Below are positions 29,854 through 41,200 of a stretch of DNA of 64,000 bases, in pieces; position 1 is the stretch's first letter, and every line of letters begins with the position of its first letter. Where the stretch lies: assembly GCF_003369915.1 (NCBI RefSeq), contig NC_046678.1:1736001-1800000 (forward strand), in the 5' to 3' direction. The DNA is from Drosophila miranda (taxonomy: Eukaryota; Arthropoda; Insecta; Diptera; Drosophilidae). The position numbers were made by a program, and so were the translations under genes. The notes under the pieces were generated by a model, which made no database searches, was not told the origin of the DNA, and saw nothing but the letters and a program-made list of their open reading frames with translations.

Positions 29854-30786
29854 ATGATTACACGATATCGATTTCTACACCGGCATATAGCCATAGGAGC
29901 TCTCTATTTGCTTTTGACGATAACTGTTCTTGGCCTCATCTATGTCCTGTCAATCTTTAACAGCACTGAATTACCATTTATGGTTAAATCTCCATCATTG
30001 CCAGTGCAGAGTTCTAAAAATCAGCAAAAGTCTATTATAAATATCGATGATAAAGAAAATAAGCGTGTCTCTAGTAATGGCCAAACAACACCACTCCTCC
30101 CGCTTACCAGTAACGAAACTAGTGATGATCAGCAACATATATACATCGACGATGTTTATAAGCCGGAAAAAGCGGTTAGGTCGTTTAAGTTGGAATACTT
30201 TTCTACTCGTTCGTCTAAATTCACAGCAAATGGGGGACAGGGGCATCATGAACTGTCCCAATTAACCTTAGAATTAGGTTCCGGAACACCAACACGTATT
30301 GATAAATTTAATGAGCTCGACAGATCAAGAGACACGTACGTTGATAACGAAGAAGCAAGTGGATCATCAATATCTGATGATACAGATATAAACGTTTCTT
30401 TTGATTTAGACACAAAAAAGTTCATAAAACGCATAAACTTACGATTATTGAAAAAAGCTGCGTCAAATATGACCGCGGGAAGTGCAAAGGGAAGAGAGCA
30501 CGACAGTCTTTTAAAACAGAGATCGGACAATGGCAAGATGCCTAAGAAGGGAGCATATAAAAATAAAAAAAAAATTGAATTGCCAACTAAACAAAGGGAT
30601 CTTGGGAGCACAAAGCCAGTGGGACGCTTATTGATCAGAGATTACCGAAAACAGGAACGTCGCATCATCAGCAACGAGAAGGAGAGTGCAGATCGATCCC
30701 GAAAGCTTTTATTGTGCGAAAAAGAAACTGAATCTGGAATTGAAGTGGAAAATGAGCTATGCCGAATGCTATTTAAAGAATCCTAA
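29854..30786 (+). CDS. Unrecognised type II membrane protein, 310 aa, single coding exon
   Basis: ATG at 29854, stop at 30784-30786, uninterrupted. Residues about 12-34 form one hydrophobic helix (AIGALYLLLTITVLGLIYVL) after a short basic N-terminus (RYRFLHRH), the pattern of a signal-anchored protein with a cytoplasmic N-end. The rest is hydrophilic, with acidic/serine stretches, possible N-glycosylation sites (NST, NET, NVS, NMT) and a lysine/arginine-rich C-terminal third. It has only two cysteines, both near the C-end. No domain was recognised. Length, composition and an AATAAA near 30885 favour a real gene rather than chance. I assign no function. Confidence 0.65.
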   Translation: MITRYRFLHRHIAIGALYLLLTITVLGLIYVLSIFNSTELPFMVKSPSLPVQSSKNQQKSIINIDDKENKRVSSNGQTTPLLPLTSNETSDDQQHIYIDDVYKPEKAVRSFKLEYFSTRSSKFTANGGQGHHELSQLTLELGSGTPTRIDKFNELDRSRDTYVDNEEASGSSISDDTDINVSFDLDTKKFIKRINLRLLKKAASNMTAGSAKGREHDSLLKQRSDNGKMPKKGAYKNKKKIELPTKQRDLGSTKPVGRLLIRDYRKQERRIISNEKESADRSRKLLLCEKETESGIEVENELCRMLFKES

Positions 30787-31188
30787 ATAATTGTATGTCC
30801 TTGTACATATGTGTGCCCATTCGACTGTAAGACGCCGATATTGTAGTTTAGATTGAAATCACGATAAAATATTTAGTCAAGGCAAATAAAGCTAACTGAG
30901 GGTTGAGATCTTGGTAATGAAATGACTTTTGTATTTAAAAAATAAACTTTTAGCGGGTGAAACGGAATCCGATTAGGCTATTTGCTATTTGCCATGATTT
31001 TGCCCTAGCTCCAGGGCAACCTTCTTATGTTCGTTAGGTGGATTCAGTGTCAGAGGCAGAGTTGAAGATAATAGAGCAATATGAGATAAAGCGGCTGTCA
31101 CGAAACCTCCAATCCACCTCATCCTACTTGGTAAAACAAAAAAAGCAAAAAAGAGGAGAAGGATGTGGCGGACGGATGCTTTGTATTA
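30787..31188. other. Intergenic, 3' flank of the 29854 gene and LINE edge
   Basis: Contains AATAAA near 30885 and 30941. About 30990-31188 precedes the LINE's (TTAGG)-like tail and may be unrelated host or older repeat DNA. No coding sequence recognised. Confidence 0.35.
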
Positions 31189-32840
31189 GGTTAGGTTAGG
31201 TTAACCCGGACGGCCCTCAGCGGGGCCACGCATAGACCAATCTGGCCCTTAGTTATCCGGATAGGGGGGGTGTATGAACCGTCGCGGGAGTGTTTAGGTG
31301 GTTTTAAAGTCACCGAGAATCGAGGTGTTTTTAGCATAGGCCAGCAGTTCCTGTGGCGTCCTTTTGGAGGCATCTTCCAGTGATGCCAGCACTGGGGCGC
31401 CCAGGTATCTCCTCCTTGCCCTTGAGAGAGACGGACAGTAGCAGATGAGATGTTCCAGGGTTTCGATAGCCCCAGGTTCATCACATTTCCTACAACTGTC
31501 TCTGTTGGTGATGCCTAGCTTAGCTGCATGTGCAGCAGCCAGACAGTGACCTGTAAGTATTCCCACTAGCAATCTACAGTCCTTTCGTGGTAGGTGCAGT
31601 AGGTAGTGGCTAAGTTTCTCGTTGCGTTCCTTGCACATTATCTTCGAGGTTCTGCAGGTGGTGGTACTGTTCCACCTGCTATCAGTCTGTGTTCTAGCCT
31701 GCTTCTCTAGATCGCATTGCAGCGTTCTAAGGGAGACAGGCACGTTCTCGGTCCTCCTATTCTCCAGCCCGACGCCTTCCTTAGCTAGTACGTCCGCCGC
31801 TTCGTTTCCTTCGATACCCTGGTGGCTGGGAACCCAATAGATCCGCACTGTCTTTGTCGTGCTTAGGATGTCTAATGCCTCCCTGCTCGCCAAGACACTT
31901 CTGGAACTGACCGCGGACGACTGCATGGATCTTATCGCCGCTTGGCTGTCGACGAATAGGTTGACCGCATCGTGTGCTCGTTCTGTTAGGAGAGCGACCT
32001 CCGCTGCTTTCCCGATGGCAAAAACTTCTGCCTGGAATATGCTGCATTGGTCCGGTAGCTTATACGACAGCCTTATCTCAGGGTCTGTACAGTATAGGCC
32101 CGATCCTACTCCTCCGTCCATCTTGCAGCCGTCTGTGTATATATTGAGGTGCTCAGTTTGGTCCCTTCCAATTTTCCAGTCTTCAGGTCCCAAAGATGTG
32201 GTTGTTTTGACGTCAAGGCAAGTTTGGGGGGTCATGTAATCAGTTGATCTGGTCATGTCCCTGCCAATTGAACTGTGCCCGTATCCTTGTATCGATAGGT
32301 TTCCTGATGCTATAAGGCGTTTTGCTGCCTTTCCTGCAATCAGGCGAGCGTGAATGTTCAAGGGGTCGATTCCGAGTACAGTTTCGAGTGCTTTTGTTGG
32401 GGTTGACCTCAGCGCCCCTGTAATACAGAGCAGAGCCTGTCGCTGAGTCTTTTCCATAAGCTTATGGTATGTCTTCTTTTCAGTAGCCTGCCACTCCATA
32501 CAGCAGAGTTGGTCGCACCACCGAGATGTAGATCCAGTGCATTAGAGCAGGTGACAGGCCACATGTGCTGCTGAGCATCTTCTTGGATGCATAAAGCGCA
32601 ATGGTAGCCTTCTTCACCCTTTCCACTACATTGGGCCTCCATGCCAGCTTGCTGTCCAGTACTGTGCCTAGGTATTTGACCTGTGATTTTGGAGTCAGCC
32701 TAGTTTGGTCAATTTGTATTGCTTTGTATTGCGGACCAGTATTTTTCTCATATTGTACCTTCAGGTGAAATATAAAAGCATGAACATTAGGGTAGAGTGA
32801 CACTGGTAAAAAAAAAATACAATTTTTTGTAGCTTCTGTA
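31189..32840 (-). pseudogene. 5'-truncated LOA/Bilbo-type LINE (RT end + RNase H)
   Basis: On the minus strand: the C-terminal part of a reverse transcriptase (SQVKYLGTVLDSKLAWRPN, SPALMHWIYISVVRPTLLYG), then an RNase H domain (IYTDGCKMDGG, FVDSQAAIRS, VPSHQGIEGNEAAD) and a terminal cysteine region (LEHLICYCP). RNase H after RT is a mark of LOA/I-type LINEs. The frame breaks near 32480-32499, where a few codons after LLYGV are missing. The 3' end has 'cctaacctaacctaa' (31189-31203 inverted). The 5' end abuts a DINE-1 near 32840. Not functional. Confidence 0.75.
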
Positions 32841-32998
32841 TTTTTATACTCGATACTCAAAATGAGTATTGGGGTATATTAGATTTGTGGTGAAAATGGA
32901 TGTGTGTAACGTCCAGAAGGAATCGTTTCCGACCCCATAAAGTAAAGGGGTATGTAGAGTTGCGGTCTCCGCAGAAACTCACAACGTTCCCCCTCGTT
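32841..32998 (+). mobile_element. DINE-1-like, internally deleted (two ends only)
   Basis: Starts 'tttttatactcgatactc', follows the family's first ~100 bp, then jumps at about 32945 to the last ~50 bp ('gagttgcggtctccgcag', 'gttccccctcgtt'). Nearly all of the interior is missing. Confidence 0.65.
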
Positions 32999-33062
32999 TT
33001 TTATGAAGCCATCAATTAACGAGGGGGAATGTTGTGAGTTTCTGCGGAGACCGCAACTCTAC
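32954..33062. repeat. 45-bp near-perfect inverted repeat, 19-bp loop
   Basis: Arm 32954-32998 pairs with 33018-33062 at 44 of 45 positions. It is made by two DINE-1 ends placed head to head. Confidence 0.85.
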
Positions 33063-34475
33063 ATTTATACCAAAAACTAAGTCAGTATGGCTCTCCTCCG
33101 GCAGCTAATATTAAACGACACGACAAAGAGTGCGTGCGAGAGAGACAGCGTGACGTCGGGCGCTGCGTAGCCACTGCAAATTGATTTGTTCCTTTTGGCT
33201 ATAAAAATGATCCGATCTGATTCAGCAACCGGATAGATATAGTAATTTTCTATGATTCTGCGTTTTTTGTTTTCTCGAATCTTCAATATTGTGGATGCCA
33301 CAGATTTTCGTCCTTTGTGGGAGCGGACGGGGGTGGGCTGAAATTTTGAGATATAAGTTTTTTAATAAGATCTAACAGGAGTGTGGATACCAAATTTGGT
33401 TACTATCCATAATAGCCTCTGAGATGTATGGATTTTTGTCCTTTGCGGGGGCGGAAGGGGGTGTGGCGAAATTTTGAAACAAAACGGTCAAGGTCCGATA
33501 TCACAGGAGTGTGGATACCAAATTTGGTTGCTCGAGCTCTTATAGTCTCTGAGATCCTTGAACTCACATTTTGCAATAGGCAAAGCCGAACATGAAACCT
33601 GTGCGTTAGAGAGAGACAGAGCGAGAGAGAATGAAATTGTTTTCTTGATTCTGGCTATAATAATTATACGATTCCGTTCAGATTCAGATTTGTATTCTAG
33701 AAGATCTTTGAAATTGTGGATGCCACAGATTTTCGCCTTTTGTGGAGGCGGAAGTGGGCGGGGCAAAGTTTTGAAATATTCTTGTAACAGTGATATATCA
33801 CAGAAGTCCGGATATAAAATGTCGTTGCTCCAGCTCTTATAATCTTTGAACACTAGGCGCTAATAAGGACAGACAGACGGGCAGACGGACAGACAGACAG
33901 GGCTCAATCGACTCGGCTATTGATGCTGATCAAGAATATATATACTTTATTAGGTCGGAAACGATTCCTTCTACACACATCCATTTTCACCACAAATCTA
34001 ATATACCCCTATACTTCGGGGCCACCAACCCCTGACTGTTTTGGAGTCAAAATTGGTAGTGTCCTTCTGGCACGAAGCCTGACCGGAGGCTTTATTCTGG
34101 TACCACGGGAGCCAGGGCCCGCGGAACTCGTCTCCGTCCTGGCTATTGGTTGCGGCCCCCCTTGGGGAGCTTCGTGGTGGTTGTGGTTAACACTCAAGCG
34201 AGTAGAGCTTGGGCTCGACGTGGAGCTTGCGTTATACAACCTGGTGCTGTGACCCACAGATCAGCAGAGGTTTAGATAGCCTCGCTCCACACCAGGGAGG
34301 AAGACATGACCAAAACAGATTGTCTTCAACTGGTACCGGATGAACCGGGGCGCTGATTGACGCTTAAATTAATCCTGTGCTTGGCACCGTGAGATAAAGC
34401 CAATACGGCAGGTGCTCACGTAAAACACATTGACTTTAATACCCCTATACTCATTTCGAGTATCGGGTATAAAAA
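33018..34475 (-). mobile_element. DINE-1-like repeat, interrupted by a 423-bp insertion
   Basis: Reverse-oriented copy from 'aacgagggggaatgttg' to 'gagtatcgggtataaaaa' (about 34475). It lost part of its interior and is split at 34016-34438 by another element. Confidence 0.7.
34003..34451 (+). mobile_element. 423-bp retroposon-like insertion with 13-bp target duplication
   Basis: Inside the DINE-1 copy, ATACCCCTATACT occurs at 34003-34015 and again at 34439-34451, and everything between is foreign to DINE-1. The insert (34016-34438) is GC-rich, begins 'tcggggccaccaacccc' and ends 'acattgactttaa'. It has no TIRs and no long frame. A 13-bp duplication without TIRs fits target-primed insertion of a LINE fragment or a SINE. 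The ends do not match the LOA-type LINEs here. Family unknown. Confidence 0.65.
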
Positions 34476-35154
34476 GGGCTTACAATATATCAAGCTTCTA
34501 TCACTTCCTCTTGAGAATCCGCATGAAGATAGTTTGAAATGTCATACTCCAAAATACGTTTATTTCTCCAACTGAAGTTTTGTTATGTGCAGGCAGCAGC
34601 CAAAATAATAAATAATATTTTCGAGGTTTTGGAAGAATCATATAAATATCGTTCTTCTCTTGTGACAACTGGATGTAATGGAACTGCTATGAATTACCAC
34701 CCTCGCCATTAGTTTAAAAATTAAAAATCTTTGAGAGATGATATGGAGCAATGTTTTTGGAACCACACAAAGAAATTCCTTTTTGGCACATCCAAAAAAT
34801 ATGTTATTGTCCATGCTACAAGTTGATGCGTATTCGAAAGATACTGAAGGCGCAAGAGGAAGCAAAAGTAATGAAAATCATAATTTTCCAGAGCTTAAAT
34901 TTCATTCGTAGGTGTATAGATTGTATTTGAAAGTAATTTCTTACAATTTCAATCCTTGCCACACTCAAGCTGGGAAATGATGTGTCAAGCTTGTTTTAGA
35001 GGCTTCAATATCTGTCTGTGGACCAGCAGCTAGAGATGAGTTCATTCGTACCCGAATAAAATAAAGGAAGGAAATTGAGACAAAATATAAATTAAAAAAA
35101 AAAATAAAAAAAGAATATTCCGTACTTTAAATTAATTGTGTGAATTGCGTAGCC
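34476..35154. other. Intergenic, no gene recognised
   Basis: AT-rich DNA between two DINE-1 copies. A 75-codon minus-strand frame at 34638-34865 has no family resemblance. Confidence 0.4.
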
Positions 35155-35526
35155 AGTGCAAATTTATTTGTGCCTCCTTGCTATAATAATAATCCGATGT
35201 GATCTAGACTCGGCATTCTAGAAGTTATGGCCATTCTCTACGATTGCATTTTTGGTGTTCTTGTATACATTTTTATGATAATAAATATTAAATGTATTTG
35301 TGCCAAATTTCAAATATCTTTAAAATTGTGGATGCCACAGATTTTCGTCCTTTATGGGGGCGGACGGACATACGGACAAACAGACATGGCTCTATCGACT
35401 CGGCTATTGATGCTGATCAAGAATATATATACTTTATGGGGTCGGAAAAGCTTCTTTCTGGGCGTTACACAGATCCAATTTCCCCACAAATCTAATATAC
35501 TCTTTTTGAGTATCGTGTATAAAAAT
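35155..35526 (-). mobile_element. DINE-1-like fragment with a 53-bp insertion
   Basis: Reverse-oriented partial copy ('tagccagtgcaaatttattt' to 'gagtatcgtgtataaaaa'). Its family sequence is broken at 35261-35313 by DNA that reappears inverted at 35619-35671. Confidence 0.6.
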
Positions 35527-35671
35527 ACATGAAGAACATTTTTATTGGCATGTCTCGTACTGAGTTGTTTCAAAAAATCAAAGTCTAATGGATAACCTTA
35601 AAATTATTTTTTAGGAAGTTGAAATTTGGCACAAATACATTTAATATTTATTATCATAAAAATGTATACAA
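35261..35671. repeat. 53-bp perfect inverted repeat, 305-bp spacer
   Basis: 35261-35313 and 35619-35671 are exact reverse complements (core 'tatttgtgccaaatttcaa' against 'ttgaaatttggcacaaata'). The left arm lies inside a DINE-1 fragment, the right arm outside it. Confidence 0.85.
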
Positions 35672-35738
35672 AAAAAATTAATTAACAATTAACAACAACA
35701 AAAATTGTACTCCACCGTAACTTACTTAATGAAAATAT

Positions 35739-37080
35739 AACGAGGGGGAACGTTGTGAGTTGCTGCGGACACCGCAACTCTACAGTTATACCCGATACTT
35801 AGTCAGTATGGCTCTCCTCCGGCAGACGCCGCTAATATTAAACGACACGACAAAGAGTGCGTGCGAGAGAGACAGAAAATCAGTCTGAGCGTGACGTCGG
35901 GCGCTGCGTAGCCAGTGCAAATTGATTTGTTCCTTTTGGCTATGAAAATGGTCTGATCTGATCCAGATTCAGCAATCTGATAGATATGATCATTATCTAT
36001 GATTCTGCGTTTTTAGTTTTCTCGTATCCTCAATATTGTGGATGCAACAGATTTTCGTCTTTTGTGGGGGCGGAAGGGGGTGGGGCGAAATTTTGAGATA
36101 TACGTTTTAAAGTGAGATCTAACAGGAGTGCGGATACCAAATTTGGTTACTCTAGCCTTAATAGTCTCTGAGATTTGTGAATATCCCCAGATTTTCATCC
36201 TTTGCGGGGGCGGAAGGGGGTGTGGCGAAATTTTGAAACAAACTCGTCTCGGTCCGATATATTAGGAGTGTGGATACCAAATTTGGTTGCTCTAGCTTTT
36301 GTAGTCTCTGAGATCTAGGCGCTAATGTTTTACTCTAAGCAAAGCCGCCTATGCTACTTGTGTGTTAGAGAGAGACAGGGCGAGAAAAAATGAAATTGTT
36401 TTCTTGATGCTGGCTATAGTAATAATACGATCCAATTCAGATTCCGCAGTCTTAAAGATATGGTCATTCTCTACAATTCTACGTTTTTGGTTTTCTCATA
36501 TCTTCAAAATTGTGGATGCCACAGATTTTCGTCCTTTGTGGGGGCGGAAGTGGGCGGGGCGAAGTTTTGAAATATTTTTGTAGCAGTGACATATCACAGA
36601 AGTCTGGATCCAAAACATCGTTGCTCTAGCTCTTATAGTCTTTGAGCACTAGGCGCTGAAGGGGACGTATGCTGGCTCCTGTATCCGCACTCCTGTTAGA
36701 TCTTACTATAAAACGTGTATCTCAAAATTTCACCCCACCCCCTTCCGCCCACACAAAGGACGAAAATCTGTTGCATCCACAATATTGCACATTCGAGAAA
36801 ACTAAAAACGCAGAATCATAGATAATGACCATATTTTTCAGATTGCTGAATCTGGATTAGATCAGATCATTTTTATAGCCAATAGGAACAAATCAATTTG
36901 CAGTAGCCACGCAGCGCCCGACGTCACGCTCAGACTGATTTTCTGTCTCTCTCGCACGCACTCTTTGTCGTGTCGTTTAATATTAGCGGCGGCTGCCGGA
37001 GGAGAGCCATACTGACTTAGTATCGGGTATAACCGTAGAGTTGCGGTGTCCGCAGCAACTCACAACGTTCCCCCTCGTTT
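35739..37080. mobile_element. Two DINE-1 copies fused as a fold-back, ~400-bp arms
   Basis: A reverse-oriented copy runs from 'aacgagggggaacgttg' (35739) to 'ggcgctgaaggggacg' (about 36667). It joins directly, at about 36670-36690, the 3' half of a forward copy that ends 'cacaacgttccccctcgttt' (37080). Both outer edges therefore carry the same terminus in opposite orientation, giving arms of roughly 400 bp (35739-36137 against about 36680-37080). Confidence 0.7.
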
Positions 37081-38255
37081 GTTTTAGGTTATACAGATTA
37101 TTATTTTTTTGAACAGATTTTTAAGTCCAGGCAGCACCTCCGACCCCACAGAGTACTTACATACATATGTATGTATGTATATATGAATGTACTTATTCTT
37201 AATCGCGAGTAACATCCAATTCGATATATGTACATAGCTACTTTTGCCCTTTCAAATCTTTGATGAAAATATTTTTTTTGTCAGAAATGGCAGTTTCTTC
37301 GGCTTTCATATAGTGCTGCCAAATTAGATCAAAATCATTATATCATCCACATAGCTTCCATAGAAACGATCCGATCAGTCGGAAAATGAACAGATTATTG
37401 AATTTAAGTAGATAAGTAAACTTTTACAGTTTTCCAAGCCGAGTTTAAATGATATGATTTTTATATAAAATACCACATGACATGGTATACGGGTACAACA
37501 TATGTATGTATGTATGTATGTACATTCCCCTGCTAACAAACGTCCGCTCATTATGTCTATGTATGGGCAAGCACATGGACATGGACAGGTACTAGTCCAT
37601 ATATACTATAATAAATTTTTTGAAATTATAGTGACAGACCAGAGCGATACGGCGGCTGTAATGTCGTTGATACTCTTATGCCCCAGATGGGTCAGTAAAT
37701 TGCCTTGCATCGGTTTGTAGGGTAGGGGTTGCCGAGCACTGTGCAGCTTCGATTGTTGTACGCAGAGCATCATTTGATGCTTCAAATTGTGCTGGGCATC
37801 AAAATCGAGCTCAGACTGTACCCCTCCCTATACGCTACACTCGCACATACATATATGTATTTGAATGTGACTGATGCTAGAACCCTCTTCTTAAATCATT
37901 ATTAAATTAAATTGTATGTAAAAATGACAACGCAGCCAGACTCGCTCAAAATCCGAGCTTCGCTTAAATTGGGTGCCATGCTCGTAACCATCCATCCATC
38001 CTGAGGCTGAGGCACAAACCAGAACATCGTTCAGATAGTCAGTTGGATGCAAGCAAGTGACCTGTTAGGGTGTCGTGGGTACAGGAAACTTAAACGGACC
38101 TACGAATTAAGATAAACACACAAACACAAAAAGTGCCTTTTTGTAGTCCTTCTTTCACTATACTATCTCGTCTATTGTTCGGATATTTAGTCACGTGTTC
38201 GCAGATCTAAAAATATATTTTTTATAAGGAGGAGTCGGTCCTGATCGATTACGAA
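37081..38255. other. Gat upstream region
   Basis: No coding region seen. Contains 'catacatatgtatgtatgta' tracts (37150-37190, 37500-37520). The stretch just before the ATG, 'ttttttataag' then GAGGAG, resembles a splice acceptor, so an upstream non-coding (or alternative) exon is possible. Confidence 0.4.
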
Positions 38256-41200
38256 ATGTACACCAATTGCGAAAGCGATGGTGATGGGGGAGGAGATCGA
38301 CGAAAGCACGAGGCTATTGAGATGTGTAAAGACCTCGCTACATCTTCAGAGTCGAACACCCCAGCAAATGCAACTACATCCAATCAGCAGCAGGTAAGTC
38401 AGTCATACACAGAAAACTTTATTGCAATCGGATCAGAATACATTTTTAAATTTTAAAAATCGTTTAAATAGTTCACACACACTACGGTATTACATAGGTA
38501 TATTAAATTAATCCGCTTGCTATATATACCTTTTTATTTTTTAAATCTTTGTATTTTGGGTTTCCAAGTATGATTTTATTATGTTAATGCATATGTACAT
38601 CTGTACTCTGTACTAACTCTATGGGGTTGGGTTTGAGCCTGAGAAAACAAAGTACATAAAAAATAACTACAAGTGGGGAAAAAAGGGAATTGTAATGGTT
38701 GTAATGCAAATGTTACCTTTAAAATTGCAGCTAGTTAAACTTGATCAATTACCGGAGCGAGGATCGTGGTCTTCAAAGCTTGACTTCATTCTCTCAGTGG
38801 TTGGACTAGCGATCGGCTTGGGAAACGTTTGGCGATTTCCTTATTTGTGCTATAAAAATGGAGGCGGCGCTTTCATATTGCCCTACTTCTTGACGTTGTT
38901 TCTAGCCGGAATCCCGATGTTCTTTATGGAGTTGGCTCTTGGACAAATGTTGACTATTGGTGGACTGGGAGTGTTCAAAATCGCTCCTATATTTAAAGGT
39001 ATGAGGAAATTCGTATGACTTGCATTTCCCCTTTTTCCGGATCTCTAAATCACTATTATGCACTGGTCTTTGGACAAAATTTTAATGACCCATTAAAAGG
39101 TGATTTGCAAAAGAAATTTACGATAAGCGTAAAAGAATCATTCGATACGGATGACACGAACAGACTTAAATTTTCCGTGATGACAACGTTGCAATGTTGC
39201 GTACGAATACTCCAATGTTTTCTTCATTCTAACTATAATAGTGATCTGATCGAGGAACAGATTCTGCAGTCTGATAGACAGGATAATTCTGTACGTGTTT
39301 CGGGCTCCAATTGAGTGATTGGATCGGATTGGATCAGGTTACGGTTACTCTAGCTAAAGATCTGACACTGAAATGGGAGAGATAGGCATGGCTATTGAAA
39401 ATAAAGAATACATAAATATAGTACATAAATATTGTATACCTTGTGGGTTCGAAAACGGGTCATACGTATGTAAATTTAAAACGTTCTTATGTTTCCACTT
39501 CTCTCCCGTGGCCCATTACTATTGCCTTACTATATAATGTACTCGTACATTACTATATTACATAATATTATTTATGATAATTATATATATATTTTTGTTT
39601 GATTATTATTATATTTATTGTTTTTGTATTTAAGGCATTGGATATGCTGCCGCCGTTATGTCTTGTTGGATGAATGTGTACTACATTGTTATTCTGGCTT
39701 GGGCGGTATTTTACTTTTTCATGTCAATGAGAGCGGGTATGTACCTTTTTCACGTTCACGATATTTCGAAATACAAAACAAAAATCGTCCATACAAAATA
39801 ATCCATAACATGTAGATGTACCATGGAGGACATGCAACAATTGGTGGAATACCGTTAATTGTGTCAATCAATATGAGAGGAACAATTTACACTGTTGGGA
39901 CAAAGTCATCAATGGTACCGCAAAGAAAATTTGCTCGGTGGCAGCGACTAATATTTCATCTACGGAACTCACAGATCCAGTCAAAGAGTTTTGGGAGTAT
40001 GTAACAAATTACGTGGCTATTTTTTTCCACTTTACATTGTTCTTGAAAGATCTGAAAATCCCCCACCACCTGGGGATTAAGCTTGACGTTACGTTAGCAC
40101 TAACATTCAGTTTTGCTTTGTTCTATGAACCGTTTCAGACGTCGTGCACTTCAAATATCACATGGCATTGAAGAGATCGGCAATATTCGGTGGGAATTGG
40201 CCGGAACTTTATTACTCGTTTGGATCCTGTGCTATTTTTGCATTTGGAAGGGAGTGAAATGGACGGGAAAAGTGGTCTACTTTACAGCCCTGTTCCCATA
40301 TGTCTTGCTCACCGTTTTGTTAGTTCGTGGCATAACTTTACCAGGGGCTCTGGAAGGCATTAAGTTCTATATTATTCCAAACTTTTCTAAACTGTCTCAG
40401 TCAGAGGTAGGTATACCACGAGATAGGCACGAGCCAATTTTAATGTGAAATGTCTTTAAGGTGTGGATTGATGCTGTAACGCAGATCTTCTTCTCCTACG
40501 GGCTTGGCCTTGGTACACTTGTGGCCTTAGGCAGCTATAACAAATTCACGAATAATGTGTATAAGTAAGTGAAAAACATAAAAAGTAAATCGCTACCTAT
40601 CCCCCAGTATTTATTTATACATCATGGCATTGTAGGGACGCGCTTATCGTCTGCACAGTTAATTCCAGCACGAGTATGTTCGCTGGATTCGTAATATTCT
40701 CAGTAATTGGATTTATGGCGCATGAACAACAGCGACCTGTGGCGGAGGTGGCAGCATCAGGTTTGTCATCGTTTTTAGGAAATTTGTTTACATACGACTA
40801 TTCTATTATTTATTTAACAATAATAAAATAAATATATCTGTATGCTTTAAAAAATTCAACAGGTCCTGGCTTAGCTTTCCTAGTGTACCCATCGGCAGTT
40901 TTACAGCTGCCGGGCTCGCCAATGTGGTCTTGCCTCTTCTTCTTCATGCTTTTACTTATCGGTTTGGATTCTCAGTTCTGTACAATGGAGGGCTTTATTA
41001 CAGCAATTATAGACGAATGGCCACAGCTGCTGCGAAAACGCAAAGAAATTTTTATTGCCATTGTGTGCGCACTGAGCTATTTAGTGGGCTTAACCTGTAT
41101 AACGCAAGTAAGTTTTTTGATCAGGCAGTACGTCTATTTAAATACCTACTTGTTGTTTTGCTTTGTTTTTTTATTAGGGAGGCATGTATATTTTCCAAAT

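Noticed and set aside
31185..31203. TTAGG repeats as telomeric DNA (also CCTAA at 54053-54076)
   Set aside because: Only three or four units, each exactly at the 3' end of a LINE; Drosophila lacks TTAGG telomeres.
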